DNA from: Pirellula staleyi DSM 6068
GTDB lineage: Bacteria; Planctomycetota; Planctomycetia; Pirellulales; Pirellulaceae
Length of the DNA stretch: 64,000 nt
Reading direction: 5' to 3'
Assembly (NCBI GenBank): GCA_945875845.1
Contig: CAMCMB010000005.1
Span: 1-64,000 of the forward strand
Below, one piece after another: positions 1-7,776 of the stretch. A program made the translations under genes and the position numbers. The first letter of the stretch is position 1; each line of letters begins with the position of its first letter. A model generated the notes under the pieces. The model searched no databases and was not told where the DNA came from. It saw nothing but the letters and a program-made list of their open reading frames with translations.

Positions 1-416
1 GTAGAAGCTAGAAGATCTACAGCGAGGCGTTTTTTAGAATTGGAATCGAGTGTCCAACTCTAATCAGAAAGACTGATAGTTGCGATCAAAGAATCGCAAC
101 CACCCCAGCCAACCTGCGAAAATGGCTGATTCTTAGTTGCGATTGATAATAAGAATGAAGATGGGTGGCCCCATCAGGTTGGGGTAGACCATCCCTCGCT
201 CACGCGTCGGGTTGGGATTAATGCGGATTAAATCAGCAGTCTCCCACAGGAGGAGAAGGGGAGTTTTTATAGCTCAGGCTTTCGAGGGCTCAGGCTTTCG
301 AGGGCTCAGGCTTTTGAGGGCTCAGGCTTTTGAGGGCTCAGGCGACGTCTGAGCCCGATGCCCTCTCGTCCAAAAGCTGCCAGCGACTCGGGGGGCTGGA
401 GCTAAGGGGGGAGGCA
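1..416. other. Intergenic region with hairpins, a tandem repeat and a REP-like piece
   Basis: No gene is supported here. It holds a perfect 8-bp hairpin (arms 79-86 and 93-100, GTTGCGAT/ATCGCAAC), with the same 8-mer again near 136. It also holds a REP-like piece around 240-262 (GGAGGAGAAGGGGAG) that resembles elements near 54.65 and 54.78 kb, and a 16-bp tandem array at 273-336. Confidence 0.6.
273..336. repeat. 16-bp tandem repeat, four units
   Basis: Four head-to-tail copies of CTCAGGCTTTCGAGGG occur; units 3 and 4 carry TTTT in place of TTTC. A fifth partial unit follows (CTCAGGC) and runs into an inverted repeat, GGGCTCAG (334-341) with CTGAGCCC (349-356), which could form a hairpin about 60-80 bp beyond the stop codon of the minus-strand gene at 417. 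No T-run is obvious, so a terminator role is only possible. Confidence 0.85.
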
Positions 417-1439
417 TTACCGAGACTGGGTGGATTTCGACTTGGTTGCCGTTTTGCTGACGGGGCTAACCCTCTCGGCCTTGACGACTTGCTCATCGAG
501 CCTGGCTGAGTAATCCATTACACTACCATCGCCAGAAAATCCGACAACCGTCTTATCCCATGCCAACTCTTTCGAGAGCATGTGACCAGCGTCGATATCG
601 AACCGGATCACCCCATTGCTCAGTTGTTGAAGCACTTGCGCTTCCTCTTTGGGTTCCGAAATCGCTGTCAGCATTTCGCTGCGAACCGTGATCGTCGCAA
701 CACCAGCGCTCACTTTATCAAGCCGAAATAGTTCTCGGAATCGGACTGTCTTGAGCGTGCGGTCGTCACGGTAAATTCGAAGCTCGCGAGGGATTTCCCA
801 GGTTGCTCCGATGTTAACCGGCGTTGCAGGAACCGGCAACGTGATGTCACCCATGCCGAGGTTGGGCGGATTGGTGTCATCGCTTCGAGCGATGATCATC
901 CCTTGCTCATCGATCGTTACCGTTGAAATCAGCTTGCCGACCGAGTCCGCTGCCGCTTGAAATTGGCGAGCGGGTTCGTCTTGGGTCTTGGAACTGTATC
1001 GGATTTCGTTGTCAGATCCGATGCGTTGGGACATGTCGATTTCGTCGATTCGGTATTCGAAAGTCATTTCGCCATTCTTCTTATCGATAACTTTCCACGA
1101 TTTTTGGGAAACCGTCCTCGAGTTCGAATTTTGTCCGGTCGTATCGATCTTCGTATCGGTCTTTGCCAAGTGAATGACTTCGCTTCGGATGATAAGTCCG
1201 GGCTCGAATTTGTACTTCAGCACATATTCCTCGCCACCATCGGAGGACGGCGTCGCGGTTAGTTCCTTGCGTTCTACTTTGCGAAGAGGGGGCGAGGGTT
1301 GTTCATCAGATTTCGACGACGCAGGCTCGTTCTTTTCCGACGGACGAATGGCTGGCGTTGGAGACTGCGCGATGACGACGGCGTTGCCCAACACCAAGGC
1401 TAGGACGACAACAAGGGCATTGATATTGATTGCAGGCAT
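417..1439 (-). CDS. Secreted protein of unknown function
   Basis: Unrecognised protein of about 340 residues. I chose the internal ATG at 1439 over the longer frame because it gives a clean signal peptide (MPAININALVVVLALVLGN...) and is preceded by GGAGAG at good spacing. After the signal comes a Pro/Ser/Lys-rich linker (about residues 25-60), then a mixed beta-rich domain with alternating polar/hydrophobic strands. This layout resembles planctomycete secreted proteins that compute an average over a folded beta domain, but no catalytic motif is visible. It is probably periplasmic. It stands alone, with a tandem repeat downstream and a palindromic repeat upstream. Confidence 0.75.
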   Translation of the reverse strand: MPAININALVVVLALVLGNAVVIAQSPTPAIRPSEKNEPASSKSDEQPSPPLRKVERKELTATPSSDGGEEYVLKYKFEPGLIIRSEVIHLAKTDTKIDTTGQNSNSRTVSQKSWKVIDKKNGEMTFEYRIDEIDMSQRIGSDNEIRYSSKTQDEPARQFQAAADSVGKLISTVTIDEQGMIIARSDDTNPPNLGMGDITLPVPATPVNIGATWEIPRELRIYRDDRTLKTVRFRELFRLDKVSAGVATITVRSEMLTAISEPKEEAQVLQQLSNGVIRFDIDAGHMLSKELAWDKTVVGFSGDGSVMDYSARLDEQVVKAERVSPVSKTATKSKSTQSR

Positions 1440-1563
1440 TTCAGAACTCTCCACGAAAACACGAACAACGACGCGACGAACCGGCAATCCAAGCGAATAG
1501 CAAATTTGCGGGGACTGCGTCAAGTGGTTTCGTACTTGTTTCGCCTAGATTGGCACTCACTTT

Positions 1564-1644
1564 GTAGCGGAACAGCGCAAGCTGTCCGGTGAGGATTCAC
1601 AAATCACTCGGGAATTCACCGGGCGGCTCGCGCCGCTCCGCGAC
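1564..1644. repeat. Palindromic GC-rich intergenic repeat (copy 1)
   Basis: The left part reads GTAGCGGAACAGCGCAAGCT then GTCCGGTGA; the right part reads CACCGGGCGGCTCGCGCCGC then TCCGCGAC. The two arms are inverted copies of the same unit. A second copy of the family lies at 5862-5926. Both sit next to minus-strand gene ends or starts, as expected for REP-like elements. Confidence 0.7.
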
Positions 1645-1705
1645 GAAAACATTGGTTCGAACCGAACGTGAGTGCCATTCGTGCCAAGCACCGGCATAGA
1701 CCTAT

Positions 1706-3025
1706 TCACTCGCGCAGGTAAATTGGGTTGGACAACACCCACACTTGTTCTGTACCCGCAAGATCGAGCCAAGCTTCCGCTCGATAGATGCCGGGCTCCG
1801 CGACACGATAGCTGATTTGCTCCGCTACGGATTCGTAAACCTGCTTGCCATTGCGAATAACTTTCCAGCGTACCGAATGCGGTGCCGAACCTTGAACGAG
1901 CATATCTTGCTTCCAACTGCACTCGCTCCCCATTTCGATTCGCTGAGCGTTATCGAGAGCAACCCAATCAAAGCCTGTCGAATCCGCCATCCAATCGAAT
2001 GCAACGAATACACGGCCAGCGTTCAGTGCGTCCCAAACCGACTCGGAACTCAGATCTTTCATCAAAAGATGCGTTCCAACGTGCCTCAAACTATGTTCAT
2101 AAGAATCGAGTTGCATACGAAACAACTCCATTCCTATCGCGGCATCCTCAGGGATTTTCTGAATCAGAGAGAAGACGGCTTTATCGAGTTCGAGCAACTT
2201 ATCACCTAAAGGGTCCTCGACTTGGACTTTGCCCCCTTCGATCAATCGAATTACCAAGCCCACGTTTTGGTGCGAGTCATTTGCCGAGACTCCGGTGTGC
2301 GGATGGATCAAACACAGCTCGTCCCAGCGTTTTAAGTAGTCCTCTGGATAATCCAAGAGCGAAGACAAGGCTTCTTGTGGATAAGCGTCAAACATTTTCT
2401 TGGCCTGAATCAGCCAAAGCGGATTCTTGAGCGATGCGAGCATGCGAGACTCACCTTTGAAGTCTGCGTGTGTATTGTAGATTTCGCAGCCAGTCACTCC
2501 ATGCACCTCCCAGTTCATGCGTTCTTCCAGATGGGATACAAACGTCAATCCTCCTCGCCCCCGAACGATATTCGAGAAATCCTGTTTGTCTGCACCATCG
2601 AAACCTTGGACATTCTGTTTTGGGTAAACCAAAAAGCCTTTCATTTCTGCGCCTGGTACCAGGAGGACACCGTCTCGCATCCCTTGATGACCATCCACAA
2701 AGAAATCGTAGTGAGGTGCAGGATGCTCTGTGAACATGAGGACCTTGGTGCCAGCAGCTCTTGCAGCCGCAACAATCTGCTCAATCTGTCCGCGGCTATC
2801 GTGCGAGAATGCGGAATGGACATGTAGATTGGCTCGATAATCTTGATAGGGACGATCGACGGTTCGCTGGTTGCGATGTTCCTTACGTTCCGTGATGGCA
2901 TCATGTTGCTTGCTAAGCCGATCCATTTTTAACCGGTCAATGGCATCTTCCGCAGATACGCGAGGACTCACTCCGCATAGGAATAGAATGAGGGAAAGTA
3001 TCCAAAAATTTCGGCATCGGCTCAT
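1706..3025 (-). CDS. Exported PHP-domain metal-dependent phosphoesterase-like protein
   Basis: A PHP-domain protein of about 439 residues with an N-terminal signal peptide. The PHP signature is clear: an HxH metal motif (LHVHSAFSHDS, near residue 70), then TEHP near 100, GAEMKG, SHLEE and a late DSHQ. These match the order of metal-binding motifs in PHP phosphoesterases. A C-terminal beta-rich section follows. I prefer the ATG at 3025 to a GTG two codons upstream because AGGAG lies 8 bases before it. The substrate is unknown; a periplasmic phosphoester or polymer hydrolase is inferred from the family and the signal peptide. Confidence 0.85.
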   Translation of the reverse strand: MSRCRNFWILSLILFLCGVSPRVSAEDAIDRLKMDRLSKQHDAITERKEHRNQRTVDRPYQDYRANLHVHSAFSHDSRGQIEQIVAAARAAGTKVLMFTEHPAPHYDFFVDGHQGMRDGVLLVPGAEMKGFLVYPKQNVQGFDGADKQDFSNIVRGRGGLTFVSHLEERMNWEVHGVTGCEIYNTHADFKGESRMLASLKNPLWLIQAKKMFDAYPQEALSSLLDYPEDYLKRWDELCLIHPHTGVSANDSHQNVGLVIRLIEGGKVQVEDPLGDKLLELDKAVFSLIQKIPEDAAIGMELFRMQLDSYEHSLRHVGTHLLMKDLSSESVWDALNAGRVFVAFDWMADSTGFDWVALDNAQRIEMGSECSWKQDMLVQGSAPHSVRWKVIRNGKQVYESVAEQISYRVAEPGIYRAEAWLDLAGTEQVWVLSNPIYLRE

Positions 3026-3175
3026 ATTCACAGCTCCTGGTTAGCAAACTCACATTGACTTGAGCGTCGCTTTTTCCTTACGCTCGAACCTATTGTCGGG
3101 GATTGTGGATTGCAAGCAATGGCGGTCGAATTCTCGACCTTCCAAGACGCGAACGCCTAACTCTCAAGGTTCCAT

Positions 3176-4033
3176 ATGAATTCCCTTGTAAGTCCTGCTG
3201 CAATTCATCCGGGCCGTTCCCGTTTTGGCCAAAACGCCGTAAAGCATTGGAAGAAACCGCTAAAACGCATCGTGACCTTGGTTGTAGCCCTGTATTTTTT
3301 CCCGCTACTTTTTGCAGTGTACGTTGTCTTTGGATTGATCGATGTGCTGCGAAACACCCAGCGTACGATTCGCACACTAGACAGGTATTTTGCGGGAAAC
3401 GGTGTCTTTACTTGGCTTCTGTCTCCATTCAATCTTTTGATGGATCTGTTTTGCTTGCCGTATCGCAATCGCGGTATCTATCAACTGCAAGACTTACCCG
3501 AAGGCTACCGAACGGAAATTCAGACGCTGATCGACGCCGCAACCGACAGGAATCTTGTTGGAATGCTTGAGTCCAAGATGAAAGAAAAGAAGCGCGGCAT
3601 GATTTTCTTTAAGTGGTACGGGCAAAACATTCCTGGTTCCGTGGACATGCCCGAGTACCATCAGGCATTCAAGTACATCCGCACGATTGGAGTCTCCATC
3701 TTCAACAAGAAGCAATCCACGGGTGAGCATTTTGGACCGCTGCGAGTGACGCTTCGAGTTCTTTACAACATCAACGACATCCACAACAAAGACGTCTTTA
3801 TCCGCGTTGGCAATCACACCCACTACTGGCAAGAAAACAAGCTTTTCATATTTGACGACACGCTCCAGCATCAATCGTGCAACGAGTCGGATGCGATGCG
3901 CTATTGTCTATTTGTAGACATTCTGCGTCCGTCACCTTGGCCGATGCTCCTCAGTGGAATCTTGACCAGCATTCGATACCTCATGGCACCCTTGCGAGCC
4001 ATATTTTACAAGCACTGGTCCTTTATCAAGTAA
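3176..4033 (+). CDS. Membrane-anchored aspartyl/asparaginyl beta-hydroxylase-like dioxygenase
   Basis: A 285-residue protein. Residues 28-58 form a hydrophobic membrane anchor. The C-terminal half fits the Asp/Asn beta-hydroxylase family of Fe(II)/2-oxoglutarate oxygenases: EHFGPLRVTLRVLYNI (H185), then a W-(x)-(x)-NK-IFDDTLQHQ segment (H232), then a conserved arginine (R242) and DILRP. The two histidines are the expected iron ligands and the arginine would bind 2-oxoglutarate. In bacteria such proteins often hydroxylate lipids (LpxO-like) rather than proteins, so a membrane lipid substrate is plausible. AAGG stands 6 bases before the ATG. The gene is monocistronic, followed by a palindromic repeat. 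Confidence 0.8.
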   Translation: MNSLVSPAAIHPGRSRFGQNAVKHWKKPLKRIVTLVVALYFFPLLFAVYVVFGLIDVLRNTQRTIRTLDRYFAGNGVFTWLLSPFNLLMDLFCLPYRNRGIYQLQDLPEGYRTEIQTLIDAATDRNLVGMLESKMKEKKRGMIFFKWYGQNIPGSVDMPEYHQAFKYIRTIGVSIFNKKQSTGEHFGPLRVTLRVLYNINDIHNKDVFIRVGNHTHYWQENKLFIFDDTLQHQSCNESDAMRYCLFVDILRPSPWPMLLSGILTSIRYLMAPLRAIFYKHWSFIK

Positions 4034-4072
4034 GACACAGTTGCGACCCGTGTCGAATGAACCGGGCGCTAA

Positions 4073-4190
4073 CGGCTTGTTGATTTAATGAAGTCGTTAT
4101 TCGGTAAGGGTGACAAGACGGACTTCCAAGTCCGTCAATGGGGGATTCGACGGACTTGGAAGTCCGTCGTACCATGAAATCAACAAGCCG
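4073..4190 (+). repeat. 118-bp double-hairpin repeat, copy A
   Basis: The ends are inverted (CGGCTTGTTGATTT ... AAATCAACAAGCCG), and two central 20-bp palindromes, GACGGACTTCCAAGTCCGTC and its inverse, lie about 10 bp apart. Homology with the copy at 61192 continues outward on both sides (ACCGG-CGCTA on the left, GCGTT-CGGCTGAT on the right), so the full element may be about 150 bp. Other copies are at 21831, 47785 (inverted) and 61192. Confidence 0.9.
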
Positions 4191-4213
4191 CTAACGCGTT
4201 GCGGCTGATTAGG

Positions 4214-5767
4214 TTAAGTTCGAACGCCGCCTAGCTTGCCGCTTTGAACATCGTTGTCCAATGTATCACCTGCGATCCATCCGCTCATCATCACCATCGG
4301 CATGCCGGGTCCCGGATGAGCTGCACCGCCAGCAAGATACAGGCCGCTCAAATCACGTGATCGGTTGGCCGGTTTGAATGCGCCCAAGAAACGACCATGG
4401 CTCGCAATTCCATAGATTGCACCATTTAACACTCGGTAACGCTTGTGGATCCCTTCCGGCGTTAGCGAACTCTCAGCGACGATGCGATCGCGAATACCTT
4501 TCATGCCTGCCGTTCGTTCGAGCTTGTCCAGAATGACCTCGCGATACTCGGGAAACATTTTCGACCAATCATGATCGGGTCGAAGATAGGGTGTGTGCAC
4601 AAGGACATAGAGAGCCTCTCCCCCCTCCGGCGCAACTTGTGGTTCGGTACTCGCAGGCGCACATACATAAGCGGTTGGGTCGGGTGCTGGTTTACCCTGG
4701 CGATAGATGTAATCGAATTCTTCATGCGGATCCTTGGAGAACACGAAGTTGTGGTGCAATAAATGCTCATAACGTTTCTTGAGACCAAGATAAAGTACGA
4801 CCCCGGAACAGGCTGGCTCGTACTTGCGCCTCTTCTCAAATTGCTTCTCGCTAGGCGTTCCTTTCAGAAGCTCGCGATGGGTGCGTACTGCATCGCAATT
4901 GGAGACAATTGCGTCGAATTTGTAGTGTTGCCCGTCCGTCGTCGTAACACCTTGAACCGATTTACCGTCCGAATCGATGCTAGCCACGTCCGCTTTCGTT
5001 TTGATCTCGACCCCAAGTTCACCCGCCAACTTGGCTAGGGCTTGGGGAACTGCCCGTGTACCGCCGATGGGATACCAAACACCTTCCTGTGTCTGCATGT
5101 GTGCGATGCCGCATAAGACGGCCGGCGAAGCTTCAGGCGACGAGCCGACATATTGTGTGAAGTGATCGATCATCTGGGCGGCTCGCTGGTCCGGCACGCA
5201 CGAACGCACCAGACCGGCGACGGTTGTGCCCATTCTCAAACTCAGCACGTCCTTCAATACTGTGGCGGAAAACGCACCACCTACTTCCATCGTGTCCGAA
5301 ATCCCACCCACGCTCCTCCAAAAGAAGAACTTGTTCGATACCTCATGCAGCCGCTTCGAAATCTGCATAAAGCGCTCGTAGCCCTCGCCAATGTTGGCCT
5401 TGGGCGAAAACGTCTCAAGATTGGATCGCATCTTGGCAACATCCGTAACGAGATCAAGCACGCCGCCATCCTCGAAAAAACAACGCCACTGGGGATCCAA
5501 TGCGACGAGGTGCATGTAGTCCTCTAGCTTGCGATCGGCCTCTTGAAAGATTCTGTGCAGAACCGACGGGAGCGTTAAAATCGTCGGGCCCATGTCAAAA
5601 CGAAATCCATTTTCTTGATGAACGGCCGCCTTGCCTCCAACCCATTCGTTCTTTTCAAGCAATGTCACTTTATGGCCGCGAGCTGCGAGCGTACATGCCG
5701 CAGCCAAACCAGCCAGCCCCCCACCGATCACTCCGACGCTCAATGTTCTTTTGGAACGCTCAATCAT
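4214..5767 (-). CDS. Phytoene desaturase-type carotenoid FAD oxidoreductase (CrtI/CrtN family)
   Basis: About 517 residues from the ATG at 5767, chosen because GAGG lies 6-7 bases upstream; the longer open frame starts in a palindromic repeat. The N-terminus has the dinucleotide-binding motif VGVIGGGLAGLAAA followed by LLEKNEWVGGKA and FDMGPTILTLP, typical of phytoene desaturases. The C-terminus has the family signature LYLAGGAAHPGPGMPMVMMSG. The enzyme would desaturate or oxidise a membrane-dissolved carotenoid. With the aldehyde dehydrogenase just upstream on the same strand, a terminal-oxidation branch of C30 carotenoid synthesis, as in other planctomycetes and staphylococci, is an inference. 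The exact step (CrtN-, CrtP- or CrtD-like) cannot be assigned from sequence alone. Confidence 0.88.
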   Translation of the reverse strand: MIERSKRTLSVGVIGGGLAGLAAACTLAARGHKVTLLEKNEWVGGKAAVHQENGFRFDMGPTILTLPSVLHRIFQEADRKLEDYMHLVALDPQWRCFFEDGGVLDLVTDVAKMRSNLETFSPKANIGEGYERFMQISKRLHEVSNKFFFWRSVGGISDTMEVGGAFSATVLKDVLSLRMGTTVAGLVRSCVPDQRAAQMIDHFTQYVGSSPEASPAVLCGIAHMQTQEGVWYPIGGTRAVPQALAKLAGELGVEIKTKADVASIDSDGKSVQGVTTTDGQHYKFDAIVSNCDAVRTHRELLKGTPSEKQFEKRRKYEPACSGVVLYLGLKKRYEHLLHHNFVFSKDPHEEFDYIYRQGKPAPDPTAYVCAPASTEPQVAPEGGEALYVLVHTPYLRPDHDWSKMFPEYREVILDKLERTAGMKGIRDRIVAESSLTPEGIHKRYRVLNGAIYGIASHGRFLGAFKPANRSRDLSGLYLAGGAAHPGPGMPMVMMSGWIAGDTLDNDVQSGKLGGVRT

Positions 5768-5861
5768 GAAAATCCTCGATCCCATTCCTGTTTTTTGGTT
5801 TTGAAACTCAGCCGTGAGTCTTGGCGAGACCTGATTAGGCTGTGAATTTATTCTGTTTGAC

Positions 5862-5926
5862 TCACCGGACGGCTCGCGCCGCTCCGCTACCAAATGTTAG
5901 CGGCAGGGCGCGAGCCCTCCGGTGAT
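5862..5926. repeat. Palindromic GC-rich intergenic repeat (copy 2)
   Basis: This is the same family as 1564-1644: CACCGGACGGCTCGCGCCGC on the left, and GGCGCGAGCCCTCCGGTGA on the right as its inverted arm. It lies between the aldehyde dehydrogenase and the desaturase, upstream of the chosen desaturase start. Confidence 0.75.
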
Positions 5927-5948
5927 GACCCAAGCCTCTTTTCATAGC

Positions 5949-6008
5949 CTATCCGCGAAAGTACGCATCATTAACGCTGCTTTTGCGGAGCAAAAGGCGA
6001 CTATGTTT
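5949..6008 (+). repeat. 60-bp hairpin repeat, copy 1
   Basis: It begins CTATCCGCGAAAGTACGC and contains the hairpin CTTTTGC-gga-GCAAAAG, then GGCGACTATGTT. A second copy lies at 40768-40825 with loop tgt, sharing most positions. It sits just beyond the 3' end of the aldehyde dehydrogenase gene. Confidence 0.8.
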
Positions 6009-6013
6009 TGTCA

Positions 6014-7597
6014 CTAACCGCCGGAGCGCTTTCGCTGGGAAATTGCCGCGCGTGCGGTTTGCAACAGCCCTTTGATTCTCCCCTTGAATTGCCCGTTATG
6101 GCTGAATTGTAGCAGCCCGTCCAGCAACGCCTCGTCCAAGGCGTCTGGCAGCTTGGAATGCGGCAACCAAGAACCCAAACGGGCCGACACGACTTTGGGA
6201 CTTGTCATCTCCAAAAGCCCTTCGTTGCCGCGTGTGACCCCGTACCCACTTTCCCCCCGACCACCAAACGGAAGCCTCGGATCCGCCGTTGGAACAATCA
6301 AGTCATTGATTGTCACAAAGCCAGCCGAGATGAACTTCACTATTCGCAAGGCATCTTCCATCGGGCCAAAGATTGACGCGGTCAACGCATACGGGCACTG
6401 CGAATCCGCGCGAAGCGCATCCGACCAATCGTCCACCGGAATAATCATAGCCAATGGAGCGAAAATATCGGACGAACACAGTCGCATGTCTGTTTTCATA
6501 TCCGTTAAAACAACATGACCGCAAACAACCGGTTCGGATAGTTCGTTGGCGGTCGCAAGAGTACTGGGACGGCGTTCCCCTGAAAAAATGCGGGCTCCTC
6601 TCCCAATCGCCTCTTCAACTCCATCCCATAAAATTCGGGATGTCTGAGATGAAATCCTCGTTGTCCAATTCTTTTGCCTTGGGTCATCGAGTCGTTGGGC
6701 AAGCAATCGGTGAAAGACCTCGCTGGATCGCTTCGGAACGAAAATACGACGGGGTGCCATACAGGTCGCGCCTCCGTTGAGTCTTAGCCCAAAGACCAGC
6801 AGATCACAAACTCGGTGCATGTCCGCACCCGGCAGGACATACACCGCATCGCAACCGCTCAATTCCATCACCGCAGGAGTCAGTTTATCCGCTAGGTGGT
6901 GCAGTACGTTTCTGCCCGATCGGCTACTTCCGGTCATAATCACTTTGTCCACGCCGACGTCGATCGCGTCCCTAGCCGCCTCAATCGAACTATCGAGCAG
7001 AACGATCAAGTCTCCAGGTACTCCAGCACGCAACAAAAGATCAACCAGCAATTGCGACACTCGATCACAATCTCGGGCAGGCTTGAACACAACTGCATTG
7101 CCTGCAGCAAGTGCATGAAGGATTTGTGCACCGGGCAGAAACAGCGGGTAATTCCACGTGCCGATAATCATGACTAAACCGAAAGGCACTCGATGAACGG
7201 TCGAACGCAATCTGCCGAGCCAAAATGGCCCAAATCCACCGTCTAAATTTCTCGGCGCTAAGATCCGCTTGGCATTTTGATGGAGCCATTTTGCGGTATC
7301 GGCCAATGGCAACAACTCAGACGTAATTGTCTCTCTGTAGTCTTGTCGACTTTGCGATTCGATTGCGTTGGCCAATTGCAATCGATACTCTACAAGCAAG
7401 GACCTGAATTTTCCTAAGATCGCTGTTCTCGACGTGATTTTCGTCTGACTCCAAGTCAACTGAGCTTGGTAAGCTTTGGCAAACAACACCTCAGTACTGG
7501 ACCGAGGATTGCCAGTACCGGACTGGGGATTGCCAGTGCTAGACTGAGGATTGGTCGTGTCCGGCAAATTGGTGCTGTAAATCACTGACGTATTCAT
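6014..7597 (-). CDS. Aldehyde dehydrogenase, probably acting on carotenoid aldehydes
   Basis: A 527-residue NAD(P)-dependent aldehyde dehydrogenase. Visible active-site parts are the GTWNYPLFLP segment with N149, the cofactor-binding AAGNAVVFKPA, the general-base glutamate in VMELSGCDA (E245) and the catalytic cysteine in GGATCMAPRR (C279). The N-terminal 35 residues are low-complexity, with three near-identical 7-residue repeats (TNPQSST, GNPQSGT, GNPRSST), absent from typical members. It lies upstream of the phytoene desaturase-type gene on the same strand, and the pair fits oxidation of carotenoid terminal aldehydes to acids, as proposed for staphylococcal C30 pathways. The carotenoid role is inferred from the neighbour only. 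Confidence 0.85.
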   Translation of the reverse strand: MNTSVIYSTNLPDTTNPQSSTGNPQSGTGNPRSSTEVLFAKAYQAQLTWSQTKITSRTAILGKFRSLLVEYRLQLANAIESQSRQDYRETITSELLPLADTAKWLHQNAKRILAPRNLDGGFGPFWLGRLRSTVHRVPFGLVMIIGTWNYPLFLPGAQILHALAAGNAVVFKPARDCDRVSQLLVDLLLRAGVPGDLIVLLDSSIEAARDAIDVGVDKVIMTGSSRSGRNVLHHLADKLTPAVMELSGCDAVYVLPGADMHRVCDLLVFGLRLNGGATCMAPRRIFVPKRSSEVFHRLLAQRLDDPRQKNWTTRISSQTSRILWDGVEEAIGRGARIFSGERRPSTLATANELSEPVVCGHVVLTDMKTDMRLCSSDIFAPLAMIIPVDDWSDALRADSQCPYALTASIFGPMEDALRIVKFISAGFVTINDLIVPTADPRLPFGGRGESGYGVTRGNEGLLEMTSPKVVSARLGSWLPHSKLPDALDEALLDGLLQFSHNGQFKGRIKGLLQTARAAISQRKRSGG

Positions 7598-7635
7598 GCT
7601 ACCAAGATAACAGTTGTTTATCGGCAGTAAATGAC

Positions 7636-7665
7636 AAAAGGGCGGACTTAATCGTCCACCCTTTT
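7636..7665 (-). terminator. Putative intrinsic terminator
   Basis: A 12-bp stem with one mismatch (636-647 with 654-665) and a 6-base loop. On the minus strand it is followed by TTTTGTCATTT, placing it about 110 bp beyond the stop of the minus-strand gene at 7777. The flanking A/T runs pair with each other, so it may act in either direction. Confidence 0.55.
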
Positions 7666-7776
7666 CCGTTTGTCTTGCTAGCTTCCTTTTTCGTTTTCGT
7701 TACCCAACCGAGCGTGGTAACGATCGTGCAACAGAACGAGTTTCGACTTTATGCATGCAAATTGCAATCGGAGGCC

